Source: Neocallimastix lanati (nom. inval.) (lineage: Eukaryota > Neocallimastigomycota > Neocallimastigomycetes > Neocallimastigales > Neocallimastigaceae). From it: a stretch of 64,000 bases of DNA. Of the stretch, positions 1 to 11,489 are shown piece by piece (within the stretch, counting starts at the first letter, position 1; the number at the start of each line of letters is the position of its first letter). The notes beneath the pieces are model-generated. The model was not told the DNA's origin, did not search any database, and worked only from the letters and a program-made list of their open reading frames with translations. The stretch lies in contig JACVTC010000154.1 in assembly GCA_016946835.1 (NCBI GenBank), positions 1-64,000 on the forward strand, read 5' to 3'. The position numbers and the translations under genes are program-made.

Positions 1-1251
1 CAATTCATCTAAAAATATGACAAAAAGCCTCTCTATACTTTTATGTCATTATTTCTTTTAATACCAATTATTAAGCTATATAGCTTTATATTATATGTAG
101 CATACATCTATATTATCCATATTATTACAATAATTTTAAGAAAATAATTAATATTATATAGAAAAAAATGAATTTAAAATTTTGTTCAATTTCACTAATA
201 TACTAATGTATAGGATCGCTAATATGTTTCATGTCAAAGATCTAATTGAGTTGTATAATTTGACCAGAAATTTTTTACTACACTATTTAAACTCTAATAC
301 TATTATTTCTAATACTAGTATATATATTTTAAACTTTATATTCAATTTTTACTTAGGTAAAAATAATTTTTAATAAAATTTGTTGTATTTTTTTTTACTT
401 GTTTGTTCATTTCAATATTTATTTTTTTTCTTTTTCTATTTTTTTGTGCTATTTTAGTCTATTCTTAAAGAGGACATGCTTTAAAGATTCTCACTTGTTA
501 TATATATAATAATAAAAAAATTTGGGTATAAATCCATTTTACTTAATTCTTAATTATTTATATTAATATTAATTAGTAGCAAGTATAGAGCATTAAATAA
601 TTTTAATATAAAATTTTTAATTCCAAAAATTATTAACCCAATTATAAGCAATATTAATAATTTTTACCATCAATTTATGATAAATTCAAAATTCAAGTAA
701 AAAATAAAATTAAAATTAAAAATAAAAAAAATAAATAATGTATGTAATGTGCATAGTAATATATTTAATTATATACTGAAAATTATTTTTTTAAAAATAT
801 GTATATATAATTATTAAAAAATAAAATGAAATTTCATCATTAATTTATTTCAAAAATGAATTTCAAAAAACCACTATTTAAATTAAATATTCAATTATAT
901 CATAAATCGTTAAGGATTCTAATAACGATAGTCCTAAATAGGATCCATAATATAAGAAGTTATATCAATAAACTTATAATTTAATTTTTAAAATTTGAAA
1001 TGTTAATTTTAAAATTTAAATTGAAGAATATATTTAATAATATTGAAATTGAATAATAATAATAATTATAATAATAATAATAAAAAAAGTATTAATATCA
1101 TATACTGAAATGTATATAAATTACTCAATTAGTTTTATACCAATTCTAATAATATTATTATTTTCTATTTTAATTAAAATCATTTTCATAATAAAATTAA
1201 AATGGCTTCTAAAATGATATTAATATAATAGATTTCTTCAAATGAAATTTA

Positions 1252-1301
<50 letters not shown>

Positions 1302-2977
1302 GTATTTTAATTTAATTTTTTAGTAAAGAAGTATCGCTCTCGATATTTAATAATACTTATTATTTTTTTTTATTTATCTTATAAATTTTATTATTAACAA
1401 AAATTTAAATGTAATTCCATTTTAAAAATTTTAATCAATTATATTTTTTTCATTTTTTCATACTGCAATACTAATTATATATGGCTATGGAATATTCCAT
1501 TTTTAATAAAAAAAAATAAAAAAAAATATAATACATAATGTAATTTATACTATGAAAATAACATTTCTTATATCTGATAAAAAGTTCCTATTTATATATA
1601 GTAATTAGCTTTTATATATACTGTTAAACTATTATATAATTAACTTAAAAAAAAAAATTACTGAGTAATAATAATATAATAACAGAATTTCATTAAGAAA
1701 ATTTATAACTTGTATTTTATGAAAAAGTACTTTTTTTCATATAAATATAAATAGATATCATTTTTGTATAAATATAAATAGATATCTTTTTTGTAATACA
1801 CGCTACTTTTTTTTTTTTTTGTTTTTTTTTTTTGTTTTTTTGTTTTTTGTATTATTATTAATTATGAAAAAACTTAATTAATTATATATTTTTCGGAAAA
1901 TACACAAATAAATAAAATAATATATAAAATATATTATTTTTCTTTTTCTATAATAATTTTTATTATTATTATGAAATTTAAGTTTTCAACCATTATATAA
2001 ATATTTAATGCTAAAATCATTTTTTTTTTTTTTTTAACTAATAACAATTAAAATTTAGATTTTTAATTGTAGGTACATTTAACCAATAATATGATTTTAT
2101 CGTAATTAAAATACAAAATAAATTGTTATTATTTTTCCTCTTATCTTCTTTAGTATACAATACCAAAAAAAAAAAAAAAAAAAATATTAATATTTGGATT
2201 AAAATATATTTTAGAAATAATATATATTAATATTTTATTATATCTAATCTTTATATAATTAACGGATTAAAAAAAGAAATTTTAATTAGTTTTTTAATTA
2301 TTATTAATTCTTAATTTATAATATCATTCACAACGTTATTATATTATTATATTATATAATTTAGTTTCTTTTTCTTTTTCTTTTTTTTTTATTTTGTGAT
2401 ATTATTAATATATTTTTATTATTTATATTCTATAAAATTATTTAGCAATATTATTAATTAATTTGATATAATTTCTTAATACTTTATATTACTAATTAAT
2501 ATTTGGATAATTATCATACTATTCTGTATCAATAAATTAAATATTAAAAAAAATTTTTTTTTTTTTAATTATGTATATTATATAATGTATTAATAATAAA
2601 TTTGTAGAAAATTTATTATTAATACATTATATAGGAATTTATAAAAAATTTGTATGGATGTAATTTCCTTTCAATCTCTATTAAAATAAAAAAGAAATAA
2701 ATATTTCAATATTATCATAAAAAATATATATACATATTATTAATATTTCTAAATGATTTAATAATAAAAAATAATAAAAATATATAAATATCCCAATATT
2801 TATATAATAATAGTATTTCTTTCATATTTAAAGGTAAAAAGGTACATATTCTAAAATTAAAATATTATACATAAACATTTCTATTAGAATTTATTTAGCT
2901 TCATTTTAAAAGAACATTTCTATTAGAATTTATTTAGCTTCATTTTAAAAGAAAAAAAAAAAAGTAAAAATAAATAA

Positions 2978-3009
<32 letters not shown>

Positions 3010-3368
3010 AATAATATAGAAGCTATTTTTTTATAATTAAACTTTCAAAAAGGAATTATTATAAATAGATAATGTATTAATATTTTAAAAAATTATTCAT
3101 ATTTTTTTTTTTTTTATTTTTGATATAATTAATCCTTAAATAAAAAAATAATAGCTTTTTATGAGTTTTAAATGATTTAATATAAAAAAAAAGTTTGATA
3201 TTATAAAAATATATGACTTTTTAAAACCTTTTTATATGTTTATTAAATATTTATTTTGTTTTCTTCTTTTTTTTCATAATTCTAAAATTTTAATAAAAAA
3301 TTTACATTTCAAAATTAATCAATTTTATATGAAAGATTTTAGGTTTGTATTATTAATAAAAAAGAATA

Positions 3369-3429
<61 letters not shown>

Positions 3430-3486
3430 TAATAATAATAGTAATAATAATAATTACTTCAAATTTATTATAAAAATATGAAAAAT

Positions 3487-3522
<36 letters not shown>

Positions 3523-3690
3523 AACCTTTATAAATTATACCTTTTAAATATATATATATATATATTTTTTTTTTTTGTTATATATTATTTTAAATATTTT
3601 TTTTAATAATGTATTATATTATTATTATAATTTATTTTATATTAATTTTTTTTAGCATACACTAATATAAAAAATAAAAAAAAAAAGAAA
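1..3690. other. AT-rich intergenic spacer
   Basis: No gene could be supported on either strand. The stretch is homopolymer A and T tracts (a long A run near 1259-1300 and another near 3369-3425), ATAT runs and short TAA or TAAA microsatellites. The only ordered structure is a perfect 39-bp tandem duplication at 2874-2912 and 2913-2951. Short open frames here consist of Phe, Tyr, Ile, Asn and Lys and show no family motif. Confidence 0.6.
2874..2951. repeat. 39-bp perfect tandem duplication
   Basis: Two head-to-tail 39-bp copies (2874-2912 and 2913-2951) starting AACATTTCTATTAG and ending TTTTAAAAG. They have no base differences, so the duplication is recent. No coding content. Confidence 0.85.
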
Positions 3691-3961
3691 ATGAGTCTAT
3701 CAAAATTATTTTTAAATTCATCCCTAAGATATTCATTAAATACATTTAATTGTTTGAATGAAATAAAATTACCAATAAGAAATGTATTTACTAAACAACA
3801 AAATATATCTAATTTAAATAGAATTCAATTAGCCAATTTCTCAAATTCAAATATCTTAAAAAGTATAATTATATTAACAATTGAATAAAATGAATATTAA
3901 TTTACTTATTTAAAATTCTGTATTCTAATATACTTTTCTCAAAAATAATAATAAAAAAACA

Positions 3962-4007
<46 letters not shown>

Positions 4008-4518
4008 GTTTATATGTTTATATGTTTATATAATATTGTAAAACTTTCAATAATAATAACAACAGACCAAGAATCTTCGTAAGTTTTTAGTTTAATAATA
4101 TTATGAAATATTTATGTAATTTATATAATTAATGTAATTTTAAAGATGTAAAATTCATCAATTAATTTTATTTTCTATTTTAAATGAAATATGTTATATT
4201 ATTATATATATAATTCATAGACCCGGTAAAAATGAAAATGGTATAAATATAACATTCGTTTGTGACGGGAAAAAAAAAACAGTAAAAGCAAGAAAAGGTG
4301 CCACAATTTTAGATGTTACTCGTGAAAACGATATATTATTAGAAGGTATAATTAAAATAATAATAATAATAATTGAATAAATAATTAAATAATAAATAAT
4401 ACATAAACTATTACGTTTTTATTGATTAATAAAGAACAATGATAATAATAATAATAGTAATAAATGTTTAATGTATTTTATTTGTATATGAATATAAATA
4501 ATTAATATATTATATACG

Positions 4519-4552
<34 letters not shown>

Positions 4553-5252
4553 GGTGCATGCGAAGGTTCATGTGGTAAGCATATATATATAATATAATTA
4601 TTCAAAAGATAATATACTATATCAAGATACAGTTTTATCAATGACCATTATAAATTCAAATGAATCATAATGAACAATATAAATAATAATTATTATATGT
4701 ATTTAAAAAAAAAAAAAAAAAAAAAAAAATATTAAAGCTTGTTCCACTTGCCATGTAATTATTGATCCTAAGTTCTATTCAAAATTGGAAGAACCATCAG
4801 AAGATGAAGAAGATTTACTTGAATTGGCTTTTGGTTTAACTGATACGTAAATATTATATTTGAATACGAATTATTATAAATAAATTAAAGTATATATATA
4901 TTAAAAACAATAAGAATAGAATAAAAATAATAATAAAAAATAAAAATAAAAATAAATTTTAATATTTTTAAATTAATAATAATAATAATAAAAATATATA
5001 TTATTTTAAAATAGTTCACGTTTAGGTTGTCAAGTACGTGTAAATGAAAAAATGAATGGGATGACTGTTACTATTCCATCTGCAACAAGAAATATGGCTG
5101 TAGATGGGTAAGAAATTATATATTAAATATTTAAATATATATATATATATACACATATTATTACGATTATTCTAACAAAATTTAATATTTAAATAATTAT
5201 TATTAATAATAATAAAAATAACAATAACAGTTACAAACCAAAACCACATTAA
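3691..5252 (+). CDS. Adrenodoxin-type [2Fe-2S] ferredoxin, organelle-targeted
   Basis: Electron-carrier ferredoxin of the adrenodoxin/Yah1 family, which serves Fe-S cluster assembly or redox chemistry in mitochondria-derived organelles. Seven exons by frame continuity: 3691-3862, 4066-4078, 4221-4345, 4554-4574, 4738-4846, 5015-5107 and 5231-5252, giving 184 aa. Residues 1-60 are rich in Ser, Asn and Arg with few acidic residues, like a mitochondrial or hydrogenosomal presequence. The ferredoxin domain starts near residue 70. Cluster ligands are C106, C112 and C115 in the motif ACEGSCACSTCH (Cx5Cx2C) and C152 in LGCQVRV. The end DGYKPKPH is the family's usual C-terminus. C110 is an extra cysteine between the first two ligands. 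Exon 2 is only 13 nt. In an anaerobic fungus the organelle would be a hydrogenosome (inference). Family identity is near certain; exon edges are good but untested. Confidence 0.93.
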
Positions 5253-5491
5253 ACATATAAAAAATTTAAATTAAAAAAAAAAAAAAAAAAAAAATAAATA
5301 AAAATAAAAAAGATAAAAAAAAAAAAATAAAAATAAAAAAAAAAAATTAAATAGCTAATAAATTATTAGATAAAATACTAATAATTTGAATAATAAAAAT
5401 TACATATAACAAAAAATAGCATATATATATAAATTTTCATCATTATATACATATATATTATACTTCATTTTTATATTAAGTTCTTATTTAT

Positions 5492-5529
<38 letters not shown>

Positions 5530-6219
5530 CATTGAATATTTTATGAATGAATAGTAATAATATAAAAATAAAATTTAAACCATGTATTTAAATGATTAAT
5601 AAAATTAATAATATTTAAATTAAAATAAATATATATATAATATTCAAGTAAATAATTAAATAAAAAAAATAGAATTAAAAATATTATAATTAATAATAAT
5701 TATTAGTATTAGTATTAGTATTAGTATTATTTATTTTAATTTTTTTTTTAAACTATTTTATATTTATTCAGTAATTAGGATGCTTATTATTTAAAAAAAT
5801 AATAATAATAATAATAAATAATAATAAAAAATAACCCTATATGTATCAATTCACTATATATGTATATATTATTAATAAATATGAAAAAGTAAAAATAATA
5901 AATATTAATAAATTAAAAGAAATAGATGGAATATATATGTATATATGTATATATATAAAGTTAACTAAAAATAAAAAATTAAACCGATACAGATCAATAA
6001 ATATGAAAAAATAAAATTATTTATTTTAATTTTTTTAATCCATTTTATATCTATTCAATGATTAGGATGTTATTATTTAAAAAAAAAAAATAAAAATAAC
6101 CCTATACTTATCGATATTATCAGTAAATATGAAAAAGTAAAAATAATATATATTAATAAATAAAAAGAAATAAGTGAAATATATATATAAAGTTAAGTTA
6201 ACTACTTTATTAACATTCA

Positions 6220-6268
<49 letters not shown>

Positions 6269-6879
6269 TTTCTGTCTATGTGTTAAAGTATATGGGAAGT
6301 ATTGTGAATACTCCCATATTCTCATTGTTCTTAAGAAGGGCTAAAATTAAGAGTTTACAAATACACTGAAAATAAAAAAAAATAAAAAAAAAAAAATAAA
6401 ATAAAACAAAGAAACAATTAGATAATCAGTATTATAAAAACATATTTCTATTTCTTTAACAGAGGTGTATAGTTTATTATCTTTTATAAATATATTTTTT
6501 TTTTTATATTTTATATATTTTTAATGCTAAATTATTAATATGCTTTATATTTTTATGAATATTTATGATATATTTTTATATTTCAATTTTTTGTTAAATA
6601 TTAAATGTTAAAGAAAATAATTGTTATAATAAAGTTTTTTTTTTTTTATATATATATTTTATTCTCAAAATATGAAAAATCTAATCCTTATAGTACATTA
6701 TTTGTTAAAATATTCACATTTTATTCTATTAATACTATATTTTTATATTCTTATATTATTATCAATATTATATTCTTATCTTATATTTATATTTTATTAT
6801 TATATTTTTATGTTGTGTAACATCTATCTTTGTGCATTAATTCATAGAATAATCACATGATAAAGATGTAATTTTTACT
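5253..6879. other. AT-rich spacer with diverged duplication
   Basis: No gene seen. Poly(T) near 5492-5529 and poly(A) near 6221-6265. A diverged tandem duplication covers about 5725-5965 and 6012-6200: both halves share TTATTTTAATTTTTT, an AATTAGGATG or GATTAGGATG segment, AATAACCCTATA, AATATGAAAAAGTAAAAATA and a terminal TATAAAGTTAA in the same order. Open frames at 6077-6325 and 6605-6860 translate only low-complexity sequence. Confidence 0.55.
5725..6200. repeat. Diverged tandem duplication (about 200-240 bp units)
   Basis: Two head-to-tail copies, about 5725-5965 and 6012-6200, hold the same ordered landmarks (AATAACCCTATA, then ATATGAAAAAGTAAAAATAAT, then ATATATAAAGTTAA). They have clear substitutions and indels, so the duplication is older than the one at 2874. 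Edges are approximate. Confidence 0.6.
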
Positions 6880-6965
6880 GGGGAGGTTGCATTACGCTAA
6901 TTTTTTCACGTGATATATAAAAATTTGTGGCTATAGATATTTTATGCTACATAATATTATTTTAT

Positions 6966-7196
6966 TTTATTTTTATTAATACTTTACTCTTTTATATTAC
7001 TTCACTATTTATTTTATTTTATTTTATTTTTATTAATACTTTACTCTTTTATATTACTTCACTATTTATTTTATTTTATTTTATTTTTATTAATACTTTA
7101 CTCTTTTATATTACTTCACTATTTATTTTATTTTATTTTATTTTTATTAATACTTTACTCTTTTATATTACTTCACTATTTATTTTATTTTATTAA
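6966..7196. repeat. 57-bp tandem array, left arm (4 units)
   Basis: Four head-to-tail copies of a 57-bp unit containing AATACTTTACTCTTTTATATT and TTACTTCACTATTTA inside the left foldback arm. The unit length is a multiple of three, so one frame stays open across the array; this is not evidence of a gene. Confidence 0.85.
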
Positions 7197-7969
7197 ATCT
7201 GTACTTTATATTCATATTTCTACTATTTATTTTATTTTATTAAATCTGTACTTTATATTCACATTTCTACTATTTATTTTATTTTATTAAATCTGTACTT
7301 TATATTCACATTTCTACTATTTATTTTTATGTTATATACTTATTACATTCTTTATTTATTTATTTATTTGTTTGTTTATTTATTTATACATTTATTTTTT
7401 TTTACATATAATTTTATTAAAATTTTTATGGCGTTAACAAAAAATTTTACAAGCCATTAAAAATTAATGGCGTATTGAAAATTTGTATTATAAAAATTGG
7501 CGAAATGAACCACATTCCAAAATATATTAATTTTATAAATATATATATATAATTCAATAATGAGAAAAGTATATGTTTTTATAATAAACTTTATTTAATT
7601 TTTGTATTTATTTTAATACATAAATTTTATTAATTTTAAGAACTCGTTTTTTTAAGATAATAAAAATAATTATTTTTTATAGTAAAAATGAATGTGGTTC
7701 ATTTCGCCAATTTTTATAATACAAATTTTCAATACGCCATTAATTTTTAATGGCTTGTAAAATTTTTTGTTAACGCCATAAAAATTTTAATAAAATTATA
7801 TGTAAAAAAAAATAAATGTATAAATAAATAAACAAACAAATAAATAAATAAATAAAGAATGTAATAAGTATATAACATAAAAATAAATAGTAGAAATGTG
7901 AATATAAAGTACAGATTTAATAAAATAAAATAAATAGTAGAAATATGAATATAAAGTACAGATTTAATA

Positions 7970-8315
7970 AAATAAAATAAATAGTGAAGTAATATAAAAG
8001 AGTAAAGTATTAATAAAAATAAAATAAAATAAAATAAATAGTGAAGTAATATAAAAGAGTAAAGTATTAATAAAAATAAAATAAAATAAAATAAATAGTG
8101 AAGTAATATAAAAGAGTAAAGTATTAATAAAAATAAAATAAAATAAAATAAATAGTGAAGTAATATAAAAGAGTAAAGTATTAATAAAAATAAAATAAAA
8201 TAAAATAAATAGTGAAGTAATATAAAAGAGTAAAGTATTAATAAAAATAAAATAAAATAAAATAAATAGTGAAGTAATATAAAAGAGTAAAGTATTAATA
8301 AAAATAAAATAAAAT
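7970..8315. repeat. 57-bp tandem array, right arm (6 units)
   Basis: Six copies of the same 57-bp unit in inverse orientation inside the right foldback arm. The copy number differs from the left arm (6 versus 4) while the flanking arm sequence stays near identical, so the arrays change in length faster than the arms diverge. Confidence 0.85.
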
Positions 8316-8800
8316 AATATTATGTAGCATAAAATATCTATAGCCACAAATTTTTATATATCACGTGAAAAAATTGGCGTAATGCAACCTCCCCTATATT
8401 TTGATACAAAAAAAAATACAATCTAATCCTTATAGTATATCATTGAAAAAATTTCTTTTTTTTTTTTTTTTTTAATAAAAAGTTTTTCCACAATTATTAG
8501 ATTAAATATTTTTTCCAAAAAATAAAGTTTAATTTATCAATTTTTTTCTTTTTTTTTTTTTTTTTTTTTTTTTTGAAACATTACAAAATAAAAAAATAAA
8601 AATAAAAAATTAATTAAAAATATAATGAAATGTTCATTTTTAAATAATTATTACTATTTTTAATAATCAAACTATTATCAAAATTTATTTTTATGTATTG
8701 TTCAATTTTGTAATAAAACAATTATTTTCTTATTTAAATCATATATAAAAAATAATTTTTAAATTAATTTTTTTTATTAATTTTTTTTTTGAAGGCTAAG

Positions 8801-9020
8801 TTGTCAGAAGGCAACCAAGTTCTTGCCGTATCAACGGAAAAACTTGATAGGCACGTTCTTCAAACTAAAAACATTCACTTAAAAAAATAAATGTAATTAT
8901 CACTTCCCGCTATGAACCGGTGCTCTCCATCCTCATCCAACTTAGTAAATGTGTCTTGTTTGGAAAACAAAGACGGGTTACGTACTATATACATGATCCT
9001 GTAAAGTACGGTCGATGAGG
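8801..9020. repeat. Unidentified GC-richer repeat, copy 1
   Basis: About 220 bp, clearly less AT-rich than its surroundings and repeated in the same orientation at 10416-10632. The core 8910-9010 is almost identical to the second copy, with only two adjacent differences around GACGGGTTACG versus GACGGGAAACG; the 8830-8900 part has diverged. On the minus strand this copy reads open from an ATG near 8994 for about 40 codons before a stop. Not recognised as a protein or RNA family. Confidence 0.7.
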
Positions 9021-9770
9021 TTATTAAATTTGATAAAGTTTTCATATTATATAATTTTTAAAAAAAAAATTACTATTGATAAATTTATGAATGAAAAATT
9101 TAAGAAAAAACTAATTTATTATTGGTCATTTTATACTTTAAAATAATATTATTGGTCAAATATATATCATTGAATTATAAAAATTTATTTTTTTTTAGAG
9201 AAAAAACTTTATTTATTAATATTTTTAAATATATATGAAAATTTTTTTTATTAAAGAATTATGTTATCAATTTCGAGGATGAAAATGTGTTCTAACACTT
9301 AAAATTTATCGAAGAAAAATTGAAAGTGTTATGGATTAATATTATCATTATAATCCGTATCAAAATTTCCTTTTTTTCCTTATCATTTTGATGTCTACGT
9401 TTTTGACAATGGTAAATTGAATAGTGTACAAATTAATCATTAAAAAGTCACTATCAATATTTTACATAATAATAATAATAATAGATATTTCGTAAGCCCC
9501 ATAAATTTTAAAATAAAAATTTTAAAAATAATTATTAAATTATATAATTTCTTAATTTTTACAGCCACACAACTATTGCGAATTTTAAATTTTATTTATT
9601 TATTTATTTATTAATTACATGAATATTTTTTATAAAAAAAAACATAATTAGTAAAGACATAAATATTGTTTGTCCATTTAAAACATACTAATATTTAAAA
9701 CAGTAATGGGAAATAAAAAGTAATATTCAAAATAAAGTGTTTAAATTAATTCAAAAAAAAGTTCATATGC
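9021..9770. other. AT-rich spacer between repeat copy and island
   Basis: No gene or ordered repeat is supported. It contains scattered less AT-rich words near 9280-9420 but no open frame or splice pattern of any length. Confidence 0.4.
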
Positions 9771-10080
9771 AACGAACCTCACCTCCAGATTATAAAATTT
9801 CCGTTTTAAGGGAATTCTTATACCGGATTAGGGTTTGAATAGACTATCTGAAAGAAATTAGGGTCTTCTCCTTCAGAGGCATTGGCCCTGCTAGCCTGTT
9901 ATTGCATTTTAAGCGTTGATGCTTCTGGTTAGCTTGTGCTTATATCGTCGGAATAGCAACTCTTGACGAATACAAGACCTTGGCATAATTTCTGTAAAGA
10001 GAGCTGAAGTTTTCACCAAGGATGATATTTTTGAATAATAACCAGAAATGATTTGGTTATAAAGCAAAACAACCCTTTCC
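9771..10080. other. GC-richer island of unknown nature (possible structured RNA)
   Basis: About 310 bp with conspicuously more G+C than the flanks and no long open frame on either strand. A hairpin can be drawn: GCTAGCC (9890-9896) pairs with GGTTAGC (9927-9933) with one G-T pair, and an inner GCAT/ATGC (9904-9907, 9919-9922) stacks inside it. I compared it by memory with spliceosomal, U3, SRP, RNase P/MRP and 5S RNAs and saw no match. A decayed exon is the main alternative; translating the + strand from 9780 gives long runs of ordinary-looking residues broken by a few stops. Confidence 0.35.
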
Positions 10081-10405
10081 TTAGTATAATTTATCTGTAA
10101 TAACAGTGTTTATATATTTCTATAAAATATCTTAAAGAAAAACTTTATAGTATCTATATAAAAATTTAATTGCAATAAAGGAATAATAATCAAACGTTTA
10201 ATATTATATTTATAGGGAACTTTCGGACTACCAGGATAAAAATGAAAAGACTTTATTGTGACTAAAATTAAAAAAAAAATGTTCATTTGTTTTATCTAAG
10301 ATTAAAATAAAAATGACTCACCAATAACTTCATTACTACATGTTACATAATATAAAACAATCTAAAAATCTTACAATTCACACAAATTTTTACATTAAAT
10401 TTTAA

Positions 10406-10606
10406 TTATAAGAAGTTGTCAGAAAGCAACCAAGTCCTTGCCATGTCAATGGAATTTTGACAGGCACGATCTTCAAAATGAAAACACCCATTTAAAAAAC
10501 AAATGTAATCACCACTTCCCGCTATGAACCGGTGCTCTCCATCCTCATCCAACTTAGTAAATGTGTCTTGTTTGGAAAACAAAGACGGGAAACGTACTAT
10601 ATACAT
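10406..10606 (-). CDS. Unrecognised 66-aa open frame inside repeat copy 2
   Basis: Open frame on the minus strand inside the second repeat copy, with mixed, non-low-complexity composition (for example KLDEDGEHRFIAGSGDYI and ARTWLLSDNFL). The core is conserved in the copy at 8801, where the frame stops early. TTTACAG lies a few bases upstream on the same strand and would make a good 3' splice site, so this may be the last exon of a longer gene or of a mobile element rather than a complete gene. I do not recognise the family. Confidence 0.3.
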   Translation of the reverse strand: MYIVRFPSLFSKQDTFTKLDEDGEHRFIAGSGDYICFLNGCFHFEDRACQNSIDMARTWLLSDNFL

Positions 10607-10632
10607 GATCCTGTAAAGTACGGTCGATAAGG
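10416..10632. repeat. Unidentified GC-richer repeat, copy 2
   Basis: Direct copy of 8801-9020, lying 1.6 kb downstream in the same orientation. Shared landmarks are TTGTCAGAA at the left end, CACTTCCCGCTATGAACC in the middle and GTAAAGTACGGTCGAT at the right end. It carries the longer open frame on the minus strand. Confidence 0.75.
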
Positions 10633-11489
10633 ATTAATAATTTTCAAAGAAATGTCATTATATATTTTTTTAAAAAAAATATAAAATTAAAATATTTGTG
10701 AGTATATTAATATAAATTTGATTGGATATTTAAAATAATAAATATTATATTAAATATTAAATTAAATATATTGAAATTTATTAATGAAATATTATATAAA
10801 TTATTTTGCTTTATGAAAAATTATATTTTAATGAAAAAAAAAAAAAGATAATAATAAATATTTTTAGAAAATGTGTATAAGGAATGGAGTGGAAATATCA
10901 TTTAAAAAAGATATTTAATTCTATTTCTATATATACATTATTTAAAAAAATATTTCTACTAGTATCAAAAAAAAAGAATTTAAAATATATGATTAAGAAT
11001 TATTTCTAATTAAAAAAAATAATAACTATAAAGTAATGTTTTAATAATTTTTTTTTTTTTTTTTTAAATAATTAGATAATTATACTATAAATTTTTAGGT
11101 AGTACAACTTTATATGAGCAAACAAAATTGCATATGATTAATTTTTAAATAATGAATTAATAATCAATAATTTTATGTAATATATTTATTATTATTATTA
11201 TTATTTTAAATTTTAACTATCTTTATTTAACTTTATTTCACAATGTGGCTTACAAAATTTTTAAAACCATATATTTTTAAGAAATTCTATACAATCATAA
11301 ATAAATAATAATATATTTTTCAATTAAATATTATAAAATAACTATTTTAAAAGAAATAATAATAAGTTCAATTGTAAAAATAATTTTTTATAATTCTTTT
11401 TTAATAGAATATTAAAAAATTATATATAAAAAAAGAATATTTTTTATTTAATTAATTATTATTTATTTTATTATTAAAAACAAGCCAGA
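10633..11489. other. AT-rich spacer
   Basis: No gene, RNA or ordered repeat is supported between the 10416 repeat and the copia remnant. The stretch is homopolymers and TTA/ATT runs. Confidence 0.5.

Larger units (their letters stand above)
6880..8394. mobile_element. Foldback (long inverted-repeat) transposable element
   Basis: The left arm 6880-7517 and right arm 7690-8394 are near-perfect reverse complements around a loop of about 170 bp, so a single strand could fold into a hairpin of over 600 bp. The outer end reads GGGGAGGTTGCATTACGC, then a CACGTG-containing stretch. Inside each arm is an array of a 57-bp unit (4 copies left, 6 right), then 2-3 copies of a roughly 50-bp unit containing AAATCTGTACTTTATATTC. 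The inner ends carry GGCGAAATGAACCACATTC. No transposase is encoded; the open frames through the 57-bp arrays are translations of the repeat. No convincing target-site duplication was found. The terminal motif resembles that of the MITE at 59534-59851, which suggests mobilisation by the same unseen transposase. Confidence 0.85.

Noticed and set aside
6927-7196. Open frame of 89 codons with repeating LFYFIFINTLLFYITSLFI-type peptide, mirrored at 7964-8347 (127 codons)
   Set aside because: It is the translation of a 57-bp tandem repeat whose length is divisible by three. The mirrored copy is simply the other arm of the inverted repeat.
9821-9863. Two ATTAGGG words suggesting telomere repeats or a telomerase RNA template
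   Set aside because: Only two isolated words, not tandem, and the minus-strand complement lacks a full one-and-a-half-repeat template for TTAGGG.
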